Below the pieces are notes generated by a model. The model had not been told where the DNA came from and did no database searches. It saw only the letters and a list, made by a program, of their open reading frames with translations. From a virus: a stretch of 48,225 bases of DNA. The DNA lies in the IMG/VR virus record IMGVR_UViG_3300020034_000027, positions 1-48,225 of that record. One strand, written 5' to 3'. Of the stretch, positions 21,733-30,372 are shown piece by piece; position 1 is the first letter of the stretch; every line of letters starts with the position of its first letter. The position numbers were made by a program, and so were the translations under genes.

Positions 21733-22508
21733 GTGAACCAATCATATACGACTCACTCGACACAGCTCTCAAGCCGGTTACTCTCCTCCTGAAAGGAGAC
21801 AGCGGGTCTGGGAAGACGTGGAAGGCTGCTCACTTTCCTCGCCCGGTTATCTGGAACTGGGATAATAATCTGTCTGGCTTGCGGAAGTTGCCAGCAGAGA
21901 TACGTCGGGTTATCAAAATCAAAGACCCACGAAAGGACAAGAAGGGAAACCAGATTAAGGACATTGAGGTCTGGGGCAACTTCATCCATCAGCTAGAAGA
22001 AGTGGGAAGCGATAAGAGTGTGGGAACGCTGATTCAGGATTCCCTCACCACTATGGCAGAAGCTCTGATGGACAAGATTCTGAAGACAGACGACCCAGGG
22101 AAGGCAGTGGAGATTCAGCAGTGGGGTGAGTTCTCTCGTTACATGAAATGGCTGGGTGAGCACCTCCTCTGCGCTAACGACCTCGATAAGCACGTGGTCT
22201 TCCTAGCTCATGAGACCATACTCCAGGAGAAACTGACTAACAAAGTCCGTTACCTCCTTTCCATTGGCGGACAAACAAAAAGCAACTTCGACCTCTATTT
22301 CACCGATGTCTGGCGAGTCTACACTAAACCAACTAAAGACGCTAAAAAACCTGGAGGAGTCGACTATTGGGTCAGAACTCTCCCAAATGATTATCACACG
22401 GCTAAGGCTTCTCTGGTCCTCCCACCTGACTTCGACTGGGACGTTGAATTCCCTAGCATACTTAAACAACTCAATGAAGGACTCCCGTATGCCCCTGTTA
22501 CAGCTTGA
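21729..22508 (+). CDS. Sak4/RecA-like recombination ATPase
   Basis: 259 residues. Walker A LKGDSGSGKTWKAA at about residues 22-35; the Walker B-like strand is followed by IQDSLTTMAEAL near residue 102. The short RecA core without N- or C-terminal extras matches phage Sak4-type proteins that work with a phage SSB in single-strand annealing or strand exchange. Its neighbours, a Cas4-like nuclease and an SSB-like protein, support this. Confidence 0.82.
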   Translation: MSEPIIYDSLDTALKPVTLLLKGDSGSGKTWKAAHFPRPVIWNWDNNLSGLRKLPAEIRRVIKIKDPRKDKKGNQIKDIEVWGNFIHQLEEVGSDKSVGTLIQDSLTTMAEALMDKILKTDDPGKAVEIQQWGEFSRYMKWLGEHLLCANDLDKHVVFLAHETILQEKLTNKVRYLLSIGGQTKSNFDLYFTDVWRVYTKPTKDAKKPGGVDYWVRTLPNDYHTAKASLVLPPDFDWDVEFPSILKQLNEGLPYAPVTA

Positions 22509-22746
22509 AAAGGTTGATGTCTACGAGTGGCATCACTATGATATGGATTATAACCAGGCTAATAAGCTCTGTCACACAGGCTACTGTGATAAAATAAAAG
22601 TGCTTGTTAAGCTGAAGAATGGGAAGTATGAAGGACATGAATTCACTCCTCCACCGACCAATATCAGGTTGAAACTCTTTCTAGAGTCAGAGGTAGCTAG
22701 AGAGGTTTCCGCTTTGGAAGACAAGCAGAAACCCACTGAACTTTAA
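22489..22746 (+). CDS. Small hypothetical protein in recombination cluster
   Basis: 85 residues from the ATG with GAAGGA upstream, overlapping the ATPase by 20 bases. A longer frame from 22264 lies wholly within the ATPase gene and is rejected. Beta-rich with aromatic residues (VYEWHHYDMDYNQANKL). Confidence 0.65.
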   Translation: MPLLQLEKVDVYEWHHYDMDYNQANKLCHTGYCDKIKVLVKLKNGKYEGHEFTPPPTNIRLKLFLESEVAREVSALEDKQKPTEL

Positions 22747-22787
22747 GCCTTACCAAAGGCTGCACATAAAACAAAAACAAAACAACA

Positions 22788-23258
22788 GTGAAACTAAACG
22801 TAAAATCGCTAAAAGACGTCGAGATTGGGATACCGATTATCGCGGAAGGGGTGTACCACGCCCGCATTGACAAAGTAGGACTGAAGGAGAATAACAAGGG
22901 AGATGGCAATAACCTAGTTATTATGTATCGTATCCTGGACAATTCCGTCTACGGATACAAGGACGGGAAGGAGATTGTGAACAGGGGCCAGGTTTGTGTC
23001 ACTCGCAATTACTCCATGGTTCCCACTCCGGACTATGACCCCGACAAGGCTATGAAAGAGTTGGCTGTCGCAGTTAAACACCCGCCAGAAGATGACCTGG
23101 AAGACTCGCACCTGCTCAATAAGATTGTGATGATTAAGGTCGAGCACAAGGAAGAACAGAAAGACACAAAGACTGGCAAGACATACCCGGAAGGAAATGA
23201 CGTCCGTCGGGTAACTCCACTCCCGGACGACGACACCTTCACTCCACCTCCGTTCTAA
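22788..23258 (+). CDS. Single-stranded DNA-binding-type protein (DUF669-like)
   Basis: 156 residues from a GTG start. Residues 1-90 are beta-rich with basic positions, as in OB folds (GVYHARIDKVGLKEN, NLVIMYRILDN). The end is acidic with a hydrophobic tip (DDDTFTPPPF), like the partner-binding tail of SSB proteins. It directly follows the RecA-like ATPase operon and is closed by a terminator. DUF669-type phage SSB is my best guess. Confidence 0.72.
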   Translation: MKLNVKSLKDVEIGIPIIAEGVYHARIDKVGLKENNKGDGNNLVIMYRILDNSVYGYKDGKEIVNRGQVCVTRNYSMVPTPDYDPDKAMKELAVAVKHPPEDDLEDSHLLNKIVMIKVEHKEEQKDTKTGKTYPEGNDVRRVTPLPDDDTFTPPPF

Positions 23259-23283
23259 CTCTTCCAGCGTACCCCGTCAACTG

Positions 23284-23309
23284 GCCCGCTCTCGTAACTG
23301 GGAGCGGGC
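23284..23309 (+). terminator. Rho-independent terminator after SSB-like gene
   Basis: GCCCGCTC pairs with GAGCGGGC over a 10-base loop and is followed by TTCTT. It separates the recombination cluster from the nucleotide-metabolism genes. Confidence 0.85.
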
Positions 23310-23321
23310 TTCTTAGGTACA

Positions 23322-23666
23322 ATGATTCCCGTAATTTTAGAAAGTCCTTTTGGTTCATTCGATAAAGCAGTAGTTAAAGAGAATATCAGATACGGTAGAG
23401 CATGTATGAGAGATTGTATACTACGTCGTGAAGCTCCATTCGCTAGTCATCTGCTTTATACTCAGCCAGGTGTCCTGAACGACTCAGACCCAATAGAGAG
23501 AAAGTTGGGTCTGGAAACAGGTTTCATCTGGCGACGACTAGCTAAGAAAACAGTTGTCTATGCTGACCGTGGTATCTCTCTTGGTATGCAAATAGGGATA
23601 GCTGACTCTGAGAGTAGAAATATTCCAGTTGAAACTCGTTACCTTCGTGGTGAGTGGGATAAATAA
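23322..23666 (+). CDS. DUF7768-type nucleotide-related protein
   Basis: 114 residues. I recognise the pattern VILESPFGSF, then RYGRACMRDCILR, APFASHLLYTQPGVLND and GISLGMQIGI as a widespread phage and bacterial family (DUF4406/DUF7768-like). Its fold resembles nucleoside 2-deoxyribosyltransferases. The LESPF and Asp/His positions would line the nucleotide pocket. Located with MazG-like genes, it may adjust deoxynucleotide pools or signal nucleotides. Exact substrate unknown. Confidence 0.72.
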   Translation: MIPVILESPFGSFDKAVVKENIRYGRACMRDCILRREAPFASHLLYTQPGVLNDSDPIERKLGLETGFIWRRLAKKTVVYADRGISLGMQIGIADSESRNIPVETRYLRGEWDK

Positions 23667-23667
23667 T

Positions 23668-24042
23668 ATGCAAACCAAAGTAGCTGAAAGTGAAATGATA
23701 GACGCTGGGATTCGCACGAGAATCCTGGCCGGTCTTGCTCTCGGTGAGCGGGAAGCACATAAGATTTCCCGTCGATTCGGCCACTGGGACAAAGAGAGGA
23801 ACTTCCCTGAGGTCTTTTGTAAGATTTACCAAGATGCGGGAATTGCGCTGGAGACTATCACAGTCGGCGACGGCCCGTCTAAGCGGTTGGATGAATTCTC
23901 TCGTGCAGAGGAGGCCCTGGCCGACATTATCATCCGCATCTTCGACATCTCCCAAGGGATGAACCTGAACGTCGCCTGCTGTGTCATCGCGAAGATGGAC
24001 TTTAACCATGCTCAATCTAAACTAGTTAAAAAAGAATTCTAA
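23668..24042 (+). CDS. MazG-like phosphohydrolase-type protein
   Basis: 124 residues from ATG 23668. The C-terminal segment, EALADIIIRIFDISQGMN then VIAKMDFNHAQ, matches the E-x-x-D helix of the phage all-alpha NTP-pyrophosphatase (MazG-like) family, including the usual KM.FN motif. The family hydrolyses NTPs or dNTPs with Mg. A longer frame from 23629 is less likely. Confidence 0.65.
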   Translation: MQTKVAESEMIDAGIRTRILAGLALGEREAHKISRRFGHWDKERNFPEVFCKIYQDAGIALETITVGDGPSKRLDEFSRAEEALADIIIRIFDISQGMNLNVACCVIAKMDFNHAQSKLVKKEF

Positions 24043-24342
24043 ATGTCGAAAATTTCAATATACAAAAATCCTGCTTACTATCTTTCCTATGGTAAAGACG
24101 ACCCGCTGCTGCTTGATGTAGAAGTGAAGATAATCAAGCAGGAAGTAGGTTTCTCAGTGGAGATAATTAAGTGTATCGTCCACCAGAGCGAAGAGTTTGT
24201 ACTCTTCCTCATCCAGAATATGTCTACCGATGGTATGAACATAGTCTCAGAGAGAGTTAGCTCTCTTCTGGTAGCAGAGTTACTTCCCTCCCTCTTTACT
24301 CTCTTCTACGCTGGCGAAATACAAGTCGATGAAACCAAGTGA
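24043..24342 (+). CDS. Small hypothetical protein upstream of ParB-methyltransferase
   Basis: 99 residues, start directly after the previous stop; overlaps the next gene by 14 bases. Beta strands in the first half, helical and hydrophobic in the second (LLVAELLPSLFTLFYAGEI). No family recognised. Confidence 0.7.
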   Translation: MSKISIYKNPAYYLSYGKDDPLLLDVEVKIIKQEVGFSVEIIKCIVHQSEEFVLFLIQNMSTDGMNIVSERVSSLLVAELLPSLFTLFYAGEIQVDETK

Positions 24343-25825
24343 ATTAGTTCCATTCGAGTCTATCCTCATTGAAGACCGGCTGAGGGTTTCCGTCAACAGC
24401 GTGCCAGAGCTGGCTGCGTCTATCCTGGAAAATGGACTCTTCCACCCTCCAGTGGTCGAGGAACAAGCGGATGGTAAGTATCGCCTGCTCGCTGGCGGAC
24501 GAAGGATGGCTGCTCTAACTTTATTAAAATCTGATAAAGTTCATGGAGCGGATTTCCAGTTGATACCAGTCACCATCTTCAACCGGCTCTCGGATGACCA
24601 GCGAATAGTGGTAGAGCTAGAAGAGAACATCCAACGGGAGAGCATGACCTGGCAGGAGACGGTCATTGGCATCTACAAGTATCACAAAGCCAAGAAGCGA
24701 ACTGCTCTCATGGAGGGTGATAACTGGACACAGAGCATGACTGGTAAGTTGCTGAACATGGTTCAAGCTCAAGTCAGCACAGCTATAACCGTAGCCGAGT
24801 TGCTACTCAACAAAGATGAAGAAATCACAAAAGCGGAAAACCTATTCGACGCCTGTAAAGTACTCGCTGGAAGAGACCTTGACCTTATTCAAGCCGAACA
24901 AATGCGACGAATCCATCTTCGACGTGCGGAGCAAGATGCTAAAGGAGGTCGACCGACTAATGGGAGTACCGAAGGACTTCTTGCTCCACGCGACCGAGGA
25001 GAGGTCAGCGTTGGAGGCCAGGTCAATCTGTCAGAAAATCTCGGAGGCACAGGTTCGCAAGCTGATTCGTTACAAAAGCCTGGTCGACTACGATTCACGC
25101 CGTCAGATGTGGCTGCCTTCTACCACCACGGGTCTGCACTTGAACTGCTTCCACTGCTTGCTAAGACTACTCTCATAAATCACATCGTCTGCGACCCACC
25201 TTATGCTATCAACATGGATAACCTCTCGCAAGAGAGCGTGGAGAGAATACAAGATACGCACCAGGTCGAGGATAACCTTCGACTCATTCCTGAATTTATC
25301 CGCGTCGCTTATGACACAATTGCAGAAGACGGATTCCTCTGTATGTGGTACGACCTTGACCACCACGAAAAAATCGCTGGGTGGGCGAAGGCCGTCGGCT
25401 GGCGAGTGCAGAGATGGCCTCTCACATGGTGTAAAACAACGTCTTGTTCGAACCAGCAATCGCAATGCAACATTACTAAGTCAACTGAGGTATGTTATTT
25501 CATGCGGAGAAGTGAAAAGTCTATGCTTAAAACCAAGCAGTCTAAGAATTACATACTTGCTCCGGCTGTCAGCACAGCAACTCACCCTTTCCCTAAACCG
25601 TATGAAGTTTGGCGGTATCTTATTGAATCTGTCTCGACCGAGGGTCAAAATGTTGTTGACCCATTCGCAGGCGAGGGGAGTTGTCTTGCCGCTGCTTTCA
25701 AACTTGGGAGGATGCCAATTGGTATTGAACTGGATAAGAAACATATCGCTAGCGGAGTCAACTACGTAGCTGAGCAGATTAACCAAAGAAATATTCTCGA
25801 CGATGTCCTCACTCCACCTATTTAA
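24329..25825 (+). CDS. ParB-like domain fused to a DNA methyltransferase
   Basis: 498 residues. Residues 1-125 are a ParB N-terminal domain: LRVSVNSVPELAASI, LLAGGRRMAAL (the GxRR nucleotide-binding pattern) and ELEENIQRE. Residues 270-490 are a beta-class amino-methyltransferase: motif IV DPPY at about 289-292, then the AdoMet motif VDPFAGEGSCLAA near residue 443. The enzyme would methylate adenine N6 or cytosine N4, with the ParB part giving target choice or CTP/DNA binding. Such fusions are known in phages. One 25-bp palindrome lies within the ParB-coding part. The methylated sequence cannot be told from this window. Confidence 0.88.
   Translation: MKPSELVPFESILIEDRLRVSVNSVPELAASILENGLFHPPVVEEQADGKYRLLAGGRRMAALTLLKSDKVHGADFQLIPVTIFNRLSDDQRIVVELEENIQRESMTWQETVIGIYKYHKAKKRTALMEGDNWTQSMTGKLLNMVQAQVSTAITVAELLLNKDEEITKAENLFDACKVLAGRDLDLIQAEQMRRIHLRRAEQDAKGGRPTNGSTEGLLAPRDRGEVSVGGQVNLSENLGGTGSQADSLQKPGRLRFTPSDVAAFYHHGSALELLPLLAKTTLINHIVCDPPYAINMDNLSQESVERIQDTHQVEDNLRLIPEFIRVAYDTIAEDGFLCMWYDLDHHEKIAGWAKAVGWRVQRWPLTWCKTTSCSNQQSQCNITKSTEVCYFMRRSEKSMLKTKQSKNYILAPAVSTATHPFPKPYEVWRYLIESVSTEGQNVVDPFAGEGSCLAAAFKLGRMPIGIELDKKHIASGVNYVAEQINQRNILDDVLTPPI
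24517..24541. promoter_or_regulatory. 25-bp palindrome, copy 7 (inside ParB-methyltransferase gene)
   Basis: Arms perfect (AACTTTAT and ATAAAGTT); the centre TAAAATCTG has one change from consensus. It lies in coding sequence about 190 bases from the start, with no gene beginning after it. Confidence 0.85.
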
Positions 25826-26123
25826 CGGATTAACCTTTGAAGAGGTTGAGATTCTTGACCTTATACAGGAGGAGGCCGCTGAGGTTATTCAAGCCATAGC
25901 AAAGGTCAAACGCCACGGTTTCTTCGCTGCTACACAAGATGCTACATACAATAACAGACGAGACCTGGAGAAAGAATTAGGGCACTTCTTGCTTTCGATT
26001 AGTTTGTTAACCAATCTTAACCAGATTAGTATATCTCGTATCGATTCTCACAGAGCACAGAAAAGAATTGAACTAGAAAATAATCCTCACTACCTCCACC
26101 ATGTCATCCTACCCCCAATTTGA
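25803..26123 (+). CDS. MazG-like NTP pyrophosphohydrolase
   Basis: 106 residues. EEVEILDLIQEEAAEVIQA (E-x-x-E motif, residues 11-29) and NRRDLEKELGHFLLSISLL (the second E-x-x-D/H helix) form the metal site of all-alpha NTP pyrophosphatases. It removes pyrophosphate from NTPs or dNTPs. Overlaps the methyltransferase gene by 23 bases and the ligase gene by 23. Confidence 0.75.
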   Translation: MSSLHLFNGLTFEEVEILDLIQEEAAEVIQAIAKVKRHGFFAATQDATYNNRRDLEKELGHFLLSISLLTNLNQISISRIDSHRAQKRIELENNPHYLHHVILPPI

Positions 26124-26946
26124 ATGTCAGGATTACGTGGAGGTAGCTACTCCCGACGCTCTCATCCCTCCGATAAATCCAGCAGATTGTTTACTGCAAA
26201 TCAAATACGATGGGATTTGGGCCAAGGTAGTCATCCTCGACGACATCGCTACTGTCTACTCCAAAACCGGTGAATACAAGAAATCTTTCACGATTGGTAG
26301 GACATTACCCATCACTTCCCGACAGCCTATCGTCCTCATCGGTGAGTTCATGTTTGGCTCTCAGTGGAGTAAACAGCGGGACCTGTCTGGCAAGCTGTTC
26401 ATATTTGACTGTCTACTCCGAGAAGGAGAGGACCTTAGTCAGCTTCCCTATAAAAGACGCTACGTTACCGCTAACTCAATCTGCCAGGAACTCGGTGAGC
26501 CATTCTTTATTGTGCCCTGCTACAGTCTCTCCAAGCTCGGTGAGTTTTGGATACAGCTACGGGATAGTTATGAAGGTATTATTGTTCGAAGCTGGAGTTC
26601 TACTTGGACTGCTGTTCTGCAAAAACTCAAGTTCACTGTCGAAGATGATTTCATCATTACTGGGTGGGTAGAGGGTAAAGGGAAACATCAAGGCAGGCTA
26701 GGTGCGTTTGAGCTGTCTCAATACGACGAGAACGGGAAGCTGGTGAAGGTTATGAACTGCGGAGGAGGATTCACTGATGAGATGAGAGACTACTTCTGGG
26801 GACGTAGAGAACTGACACTTTTCACGGTCTGCCTAGTCTCCGGTAAAGGCCGCTTCCACGACGGTTCTCTCCGTAATCCAAATTTCGAAAGGTTGAGAGA
26901 CGATAAACTAACCACCGATTGCACGCTAAAAAGACAGTCAAGATAG
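26101..26946 (+). CDS. ATP-dependent DNA ligase
   Basis: 281 residues. Motif I LLQIKYDGIWAKV gives the adenylated Lys (about residue 35). Motif III-like GEFMFG (near 83), motif IV YEGIIVR (near 159) and motif V LQKLKF follow. The C-terminal part (FIITGWVEGKGKHQGRLGAFEL) is the OB domain. It seals nicks using ATP, consistent with a phage-encoded replication set. Confidence 0.88.
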   Translation: MSSYPQFECQDYVEVATPDALIPPINPADCLLQIKYDGIWAKVVILDDIATVYSKTGEYKKSFTIGRTLPITSRQPIVLIGEFMFGSQWSKQRDLSGKLFIFDCLLREGEDLSQLPYKRRYVTANSICQELGEPFFIVPCYSLSKLGEFWIQLRDSYEGIIVRSWSSTWTAVLQKLKFTVEDDFIITGWVEGKGKHQGRLGAFELSQYDENGKLVKVMNCGGGFTDEMRDYFWGRRELTLFTVCLVSGKGRFHDGSLRNPNFERLRDDKLTTDCTLKRQSR

Positions 26947-27134
26947 TAGACTCGGATGCTGAATACACCTTCCAAGTTAACTTGGAGCACAAGCGGATTG
27001 AGTTAATTCTCCGTGAGTACCCAGGTCTAGGCCACCACATCATCGGGATGAACCTAGTTCCTGACATGGTTCAAATATCACTTTATAAAAGTCTCTCTAA
27101 CCTATTAAATGAATATCAAACCGCCGGTCCCTGA
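26919..27134 (+). CDS. Small hypothetical protein
   Basis: 71 residues from a TTG start inside the ligase 3' end; no ATG fits. An alpha/beta piece (KTVKIVDSDAEYTFQVNLE, then GMNLVPDMVQISLYKSL). It overlaps the polymerase gene by 26 bases. Start uncertain. Confidence 0.5.
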   Translation: MHAKKTVKIVDSDAEYTFQVNLEHKRIELILREYPGLGHHIIGMNLVPDMVQISLYKSLSNLLNEYQTAGP

Positions 27135-29580
27135 AGAGACCAGCCAACAGCAAAATGTTCCTATCTATCTTCCTCCAGTACTCTTTAATGGGGTATACGT
27201 TATTGGGGACTTCCCTTATGATGGAAGAACTAGTCTACCTTTCGCGAATGCACACTATGGTACGCTGAAAGGTCTGTGTAGGACGGCGAAACTAAACTTT
27301 GATGAGTGTGTCCAAACGAACTTAGTTCCCTTCTTCCCCGCTAACGCTTTTATCAGCGTCGAACAGCAGGCTTATGTCACCCAAAGTCTCGAGCAGATAG
27401 TAGAGACTTTTAAGACTCACCCGCCCAAGGCGTTTATATTTCTTGGCCGTCAGACTCTCCGGCATTTCAAGCGAGGTGCGGATGGAGTTGACTCCGAGAG
27501 GGGTGCTCCCTTTCTCTGGCAGGGTATTCCCTCAATAGCCACTTTCCATCCGAGGGAACTATACTCCCAATTCGACTACTATGCCGTCGTTGAAAGTGAC
27601 TTTGGCAAAGCAGCCAGGTATGCCATCAACGGCTGGACAGAAGAGAAGCTGGAGATAACTTATGCACCAACCTTTCCCGAGTGTGTCCGGTTCCTACAGA
27701 TGCTCATTGAACGCCGTCCTTATATCTCTACGGACTGGGAATCGGTGGACTCCATCCTTGGAAAGTATAGTCTGGCTACCTGTATTGGATTTGGTATCAA
27801 TGGAAAGAAAGCTTTTGTTATACCGTTTGTCCGCGAAGGGGGTAAGCATTACTTTTCACTCGAAGAGGAAATCGTTATATGGCGTCTCGTGGCTAAGGCA
27901 CTAGAGAGCTGCCCTCAACTAGGACACAACATCTGTCAATATGACCACTGGTTTGCCGCCTACCACTGCAAAATTCTTATGCACGCAGTGGATGATACCA
28001 TGTTCGCCTTCTGGGAAATCTACACGGAGCTTGAAAAGTCTCTCAGTTTCTGTGCATCTATACATCTCGATGTCTCTTATTGGAAAAACGAACTCAAGCT
28101 CGCCAGGAGTGGAAAAGTACCGCGAGACCGTGAATTCATTTATAACGGGCGTGATAACTGCGTTACCATACAGGTCGCACAGTCAACTGGAAAGGAGATT
28201 AAGGAACTGCCCCCTGCCGTTCGTGCGCACTATAAATTCAACATACGGTGCTCTCGCATATTTCAGTATATGTCGCTACGAGGATGTGTCGTTGATAGAG
28301 ATAAACTGCGGGATAGGGTTTCTAAACTTACACTCGAAACGGCGAGTGAGGCCAAACTCCTGGAGGAACAAGCAGGGAGAAAAATAAAAGTCACTTCGCC
28401 TAAGCAGATGAAGGAGTGGCTCTATCGAGACCTTCGTCTACCAGTTCGTTACAAGCCGGTTAAGCAAGATGACGGTTCGATTGAGGAGAAGGAGACTGCT
28501 GATTTCCTGGCCCTCGCTTACACCGCCCGCGAATATCCTGACCTACCAGCCCTTATGACCGCTGCCCTGCTGCGTAAAAAAATCAAAAGACTATCTTCCC
28601 TCAATGCAATACGTCTTGGCCCAAACGGAGAATGTTACTGGAATTTTAACCTCATTGGCACTGAAACAGGGCGAGCTTCTGGTTATAAGCCCTACTGCGG
28701 CCTGGGTGTTCAGCCCCAAAACGTCGATAGAAGAGATAGAGACCTTTTCACGGCAGGTTACGGCATGGTTTGGGGTAAATGCGACCTTGAAGGTGCAGAT
28801 GCTTGGACGGTTGCAGGACAACTCTCGCTTCTCGGCGACGATACTATGCTCAAAGACCTTCTTAGTGGTCTTAAGCCAGCACAAATCCTCTCCCTCGCAA
28901 CTATCGTGGGGGAAGAGGTTATTGGCTGGAGTCAAGAAAAACTTAAACCGCTTCTTAAACTCCACAAACCGTTCCTGAAAACCAAGGAGGGTAAGCAGAT
29001 TTACGATACGGATAAATCAGTTAGTCATGGCACTAACTACATGATGACTGCTCCGACAATGCACATCACCATTTTTCAAAAGTCGAAAGCGGAGTTATTT
29101 GTCCCAATTAAACAATGTGAGAAAAAACGCCTGCTCTACCTCAAGCGGTATCCAGGTCTGGAGAAGCTGTATGCCCACATTCCCACTCTCATCAATAGCC
29201 ACGGATACATTGATTGTCCTTCCGGTATGCGCCGCGTGTTTTTTGGTCGCGCTGATAATCATCGTACAAGGGTGGGTCTATCACTCATCCCGCAGAACAA
29301 TACCGCATACGCTACTAATCGTGCTTTGCATAACCTCTATTTCGACGATTACAACCGTCGTGATAAGACTACTTCTCTCATAATCCAACCAATGAATCAG
29401 GTCCACGATGAGTGCGACCTAGCTTTCCATGAAAACGAAATCGAAAGAGTTCGCGAAATCTTCACGAAAGCCACGGACTTCGATAGCGAAGTTTGGGGCA
29501 CCCACTTCAAAATCCCCTTTGACCCCAATTATGGTCCCAACTGGGGAGAGTGTGAAACTGGGATTTACGGAGACGAGTGA
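27109..29580 (+). CDS. Family A DNA polymerase with N-terminal uracil-DNA glycosylase-like domain
   Basis: 823 residues. Residues about 15-165 follow the UDG pattern: VIGDFPYDGRTSLPFA, then KAFIFLGRQTLRHF, an RG turn, and PSIATFHPRELY. The 3'-5' exonuclease has D-x-E in YISTDWESV (near 206), an N/D in LGHNICQYDHW (near 275) and YNGRDNC (near 345). Polymerase motif A is KCDLEGADAW (near 556), motif B a KSVSHGTNY-type helix (near 635) and motif C NQVHDECDL (near 763). The fusion would couple synthesis to uracil handling. Activity of the UDG part is unproven, since its water-activating residue is not clear to me. Confidence 0.9.
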   Translation: MNIKPPVPEETSQQQNVPIYLPPVLFNGVYVIGDFPYDGRTSLPFANAHYGTLKGLCRTAKLNFDECVQTNLVPFFPANAFISVEQQAYVTQSLEQIVETFKTHPPKAFIFLGRQTLRHFKRGADGVDSERGAPFLWQGIPSIATFHPRELYSQFDYYAVVESDFGKAARYAINGWTEEKLEITYAPTFPECVRFLQMLIERRPYISTDWESVDSILGKYSLATCIGFGINGKKAFVIPFVREGGKHYFSLEEEIVIWRLVAKALESCPQLGHNICQYDHWFAAYHCKILMHAVDDTMFAFWEIYTELEKSLSFCASIHLDVSYWKNELKLARSGKVPRDREFIYNGRDNCVTIQVAQSTGKEIKELPPAVRAHYKFNIRCSRIFQYMSLRGCVVDRDKLRDRVSKLTLETASEAKLLEEQAGRKIKVTSPKQMKEWLYRDLRLPVRYKPVKQDDGSIEEKETADFLALAYTAREYPDLPALMTAALLRKKIKRLSSLNAIRLGPNGECYWNFNLIGTETGRASGYKPYCGLGVQPQNVDRRDRDLFTAGYGMVWGKCDLEGADAWTVAGQLSLLGDDTMLKDLLSGLKPAQILSLATIVGEEVIGWSQEKLKPLLKLHKPFLKTKEGKQIYDTDKSVSHGTNYMMTAPTMHITIFQKSKAELFVPIKQCEKKRLLYLKRYPGLEKLYAHIPTLINSHGYIDCPSGMRRVFFGRADNHRTRVGLSLIPQNNTAYATNRALHNLYFDDYNRRDKTTSLIIQPMNQVHDECDLAFHENEIERVREIFTKATDFDSEVWGTHFKIPFDPNYGPNWGECETGIYGDE

Positions 29581-29752
29581 CTATGGAAGCCCACAAGCCT
29601 TTGTCATTAGGTCTTCTATTAACACACAGATGTTAGTTAGAATTAAAACAGGAGAGTCTTCCTATCAAGACATGTGGATAGAAGAGGCAATAGTCTGGCA
29701 GCCTTTAACCATAACTAAACAGAACCTATCAATTAGACATTACGGGAAATAA
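29552..29752 (+). CDS. Small hypothetical protein
   Basis: 66 residues from a GTG (MKLGFTETSDYGS), with GGGGAG upstream, overlapping the polymerase end by 29 bases. Beta-rich. The longer frame from 29429 lies in the polymerase gene. The DnaQ-like gene starts 2 bases after its stop. Confidence 0.55.
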   Translation: MKLGFTETSDYGSPQAFVIRSSINTQMLVRIKTGESSYQDMWIEEAIVWQPLTITKQNLSIRHYGK

Positions 29753-29753
29753 C

Positions 29754-30365
29754 ATGTACCTCTTCCTAGACACAGAAACCAGCGACCCAGTAGCCCAGCG
29801 GGTAGTTCAGCTATCCGCTATTTTAACCGATAAAGATGGGAATGAACTAGAAGTTCTCGACCATCTTATCTATCCGGACGGGTGGTATATCTGCGACCGC
29901 TTCGTTGGGTATCATGGGATAACACAGCAGATGTGCTATGACCAGGGAGTGCCAATGTTACAAGTCCTGGCTAAGTTGAACCTTATGCTGGTCAAGACTA
30001 AGCTGATAATCTGCCACAACTTCACCTTCGATTCTTCCAGGGTGCTGAATGAATTTAACATCTACACTATCCCATCTCCCTTCACTAAGATGGCCGGCTT
30101 CTGCACGATGAAAGAGGGAACTCCGATTTGTCAACTCCCTGCTTCACGCGGCTCTGGCTACAAGTGGCCCAAGCTGCAAGAGATACACAAGCACTATTTC
30201 GGAGCAGAGTTCGAAGGAGACCACAACGCTCTCTACGATGCTCGTGCTACCAAGCGGGTGTTCTTCGCCATGAGACCACCAGTCCCGGAAAACCTGCCAG
30301 TAGTCGAGTCTGCCAAGCCGCCAGAAGCAGACGATTTCAGCTCAGAAAACATTATTAAAATTTGA
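29754..30365 (+). CDS. DnaQ-like 3'-5' exonuclease
   Basis: 203 residues. DEDDh motifs: FLDTETS (residues 4-10), CHNFTFDSSRV (near 87-97) and GDHNALYDARAT (near 155-166), with His and Asp in the last. It would proofread or trim DNA, perhaps with the polymerase. The last codons run into palindrome copy 8, so the protein ends in a motif-encoded ENIIKI. Confidence 0.85.
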   Translation: MYLFLDTETSDPVAQRVVQLSAILTDKDGNELEVLDHLIYPDGWYICDRFVGYHGITQQMCYDQGVPMLQVLAKLNLMLVKTKLIICHNFTFDSSRVLNEFNIYTIPSPFTKMAGFCTMKEGTPICQLPASRGSGYKWPKLQEIHKHYFGAEFEGDHNALYDARATKRVFFAMRPPVPENLPVVESAKPPEADDFSSENIIKI

Positions 30366-30372
30366 TAAAGTT
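30348..30372. promoter_or_regulatory. 25-bp palindrome, copy 8
   Basis: Left arm AACATTAT, right arm ATAAAGTT, centre TAAAATTTG. It covers the end of the exonuclease gene and stops directly before the ATG at 30373. Confidence 0.9.
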
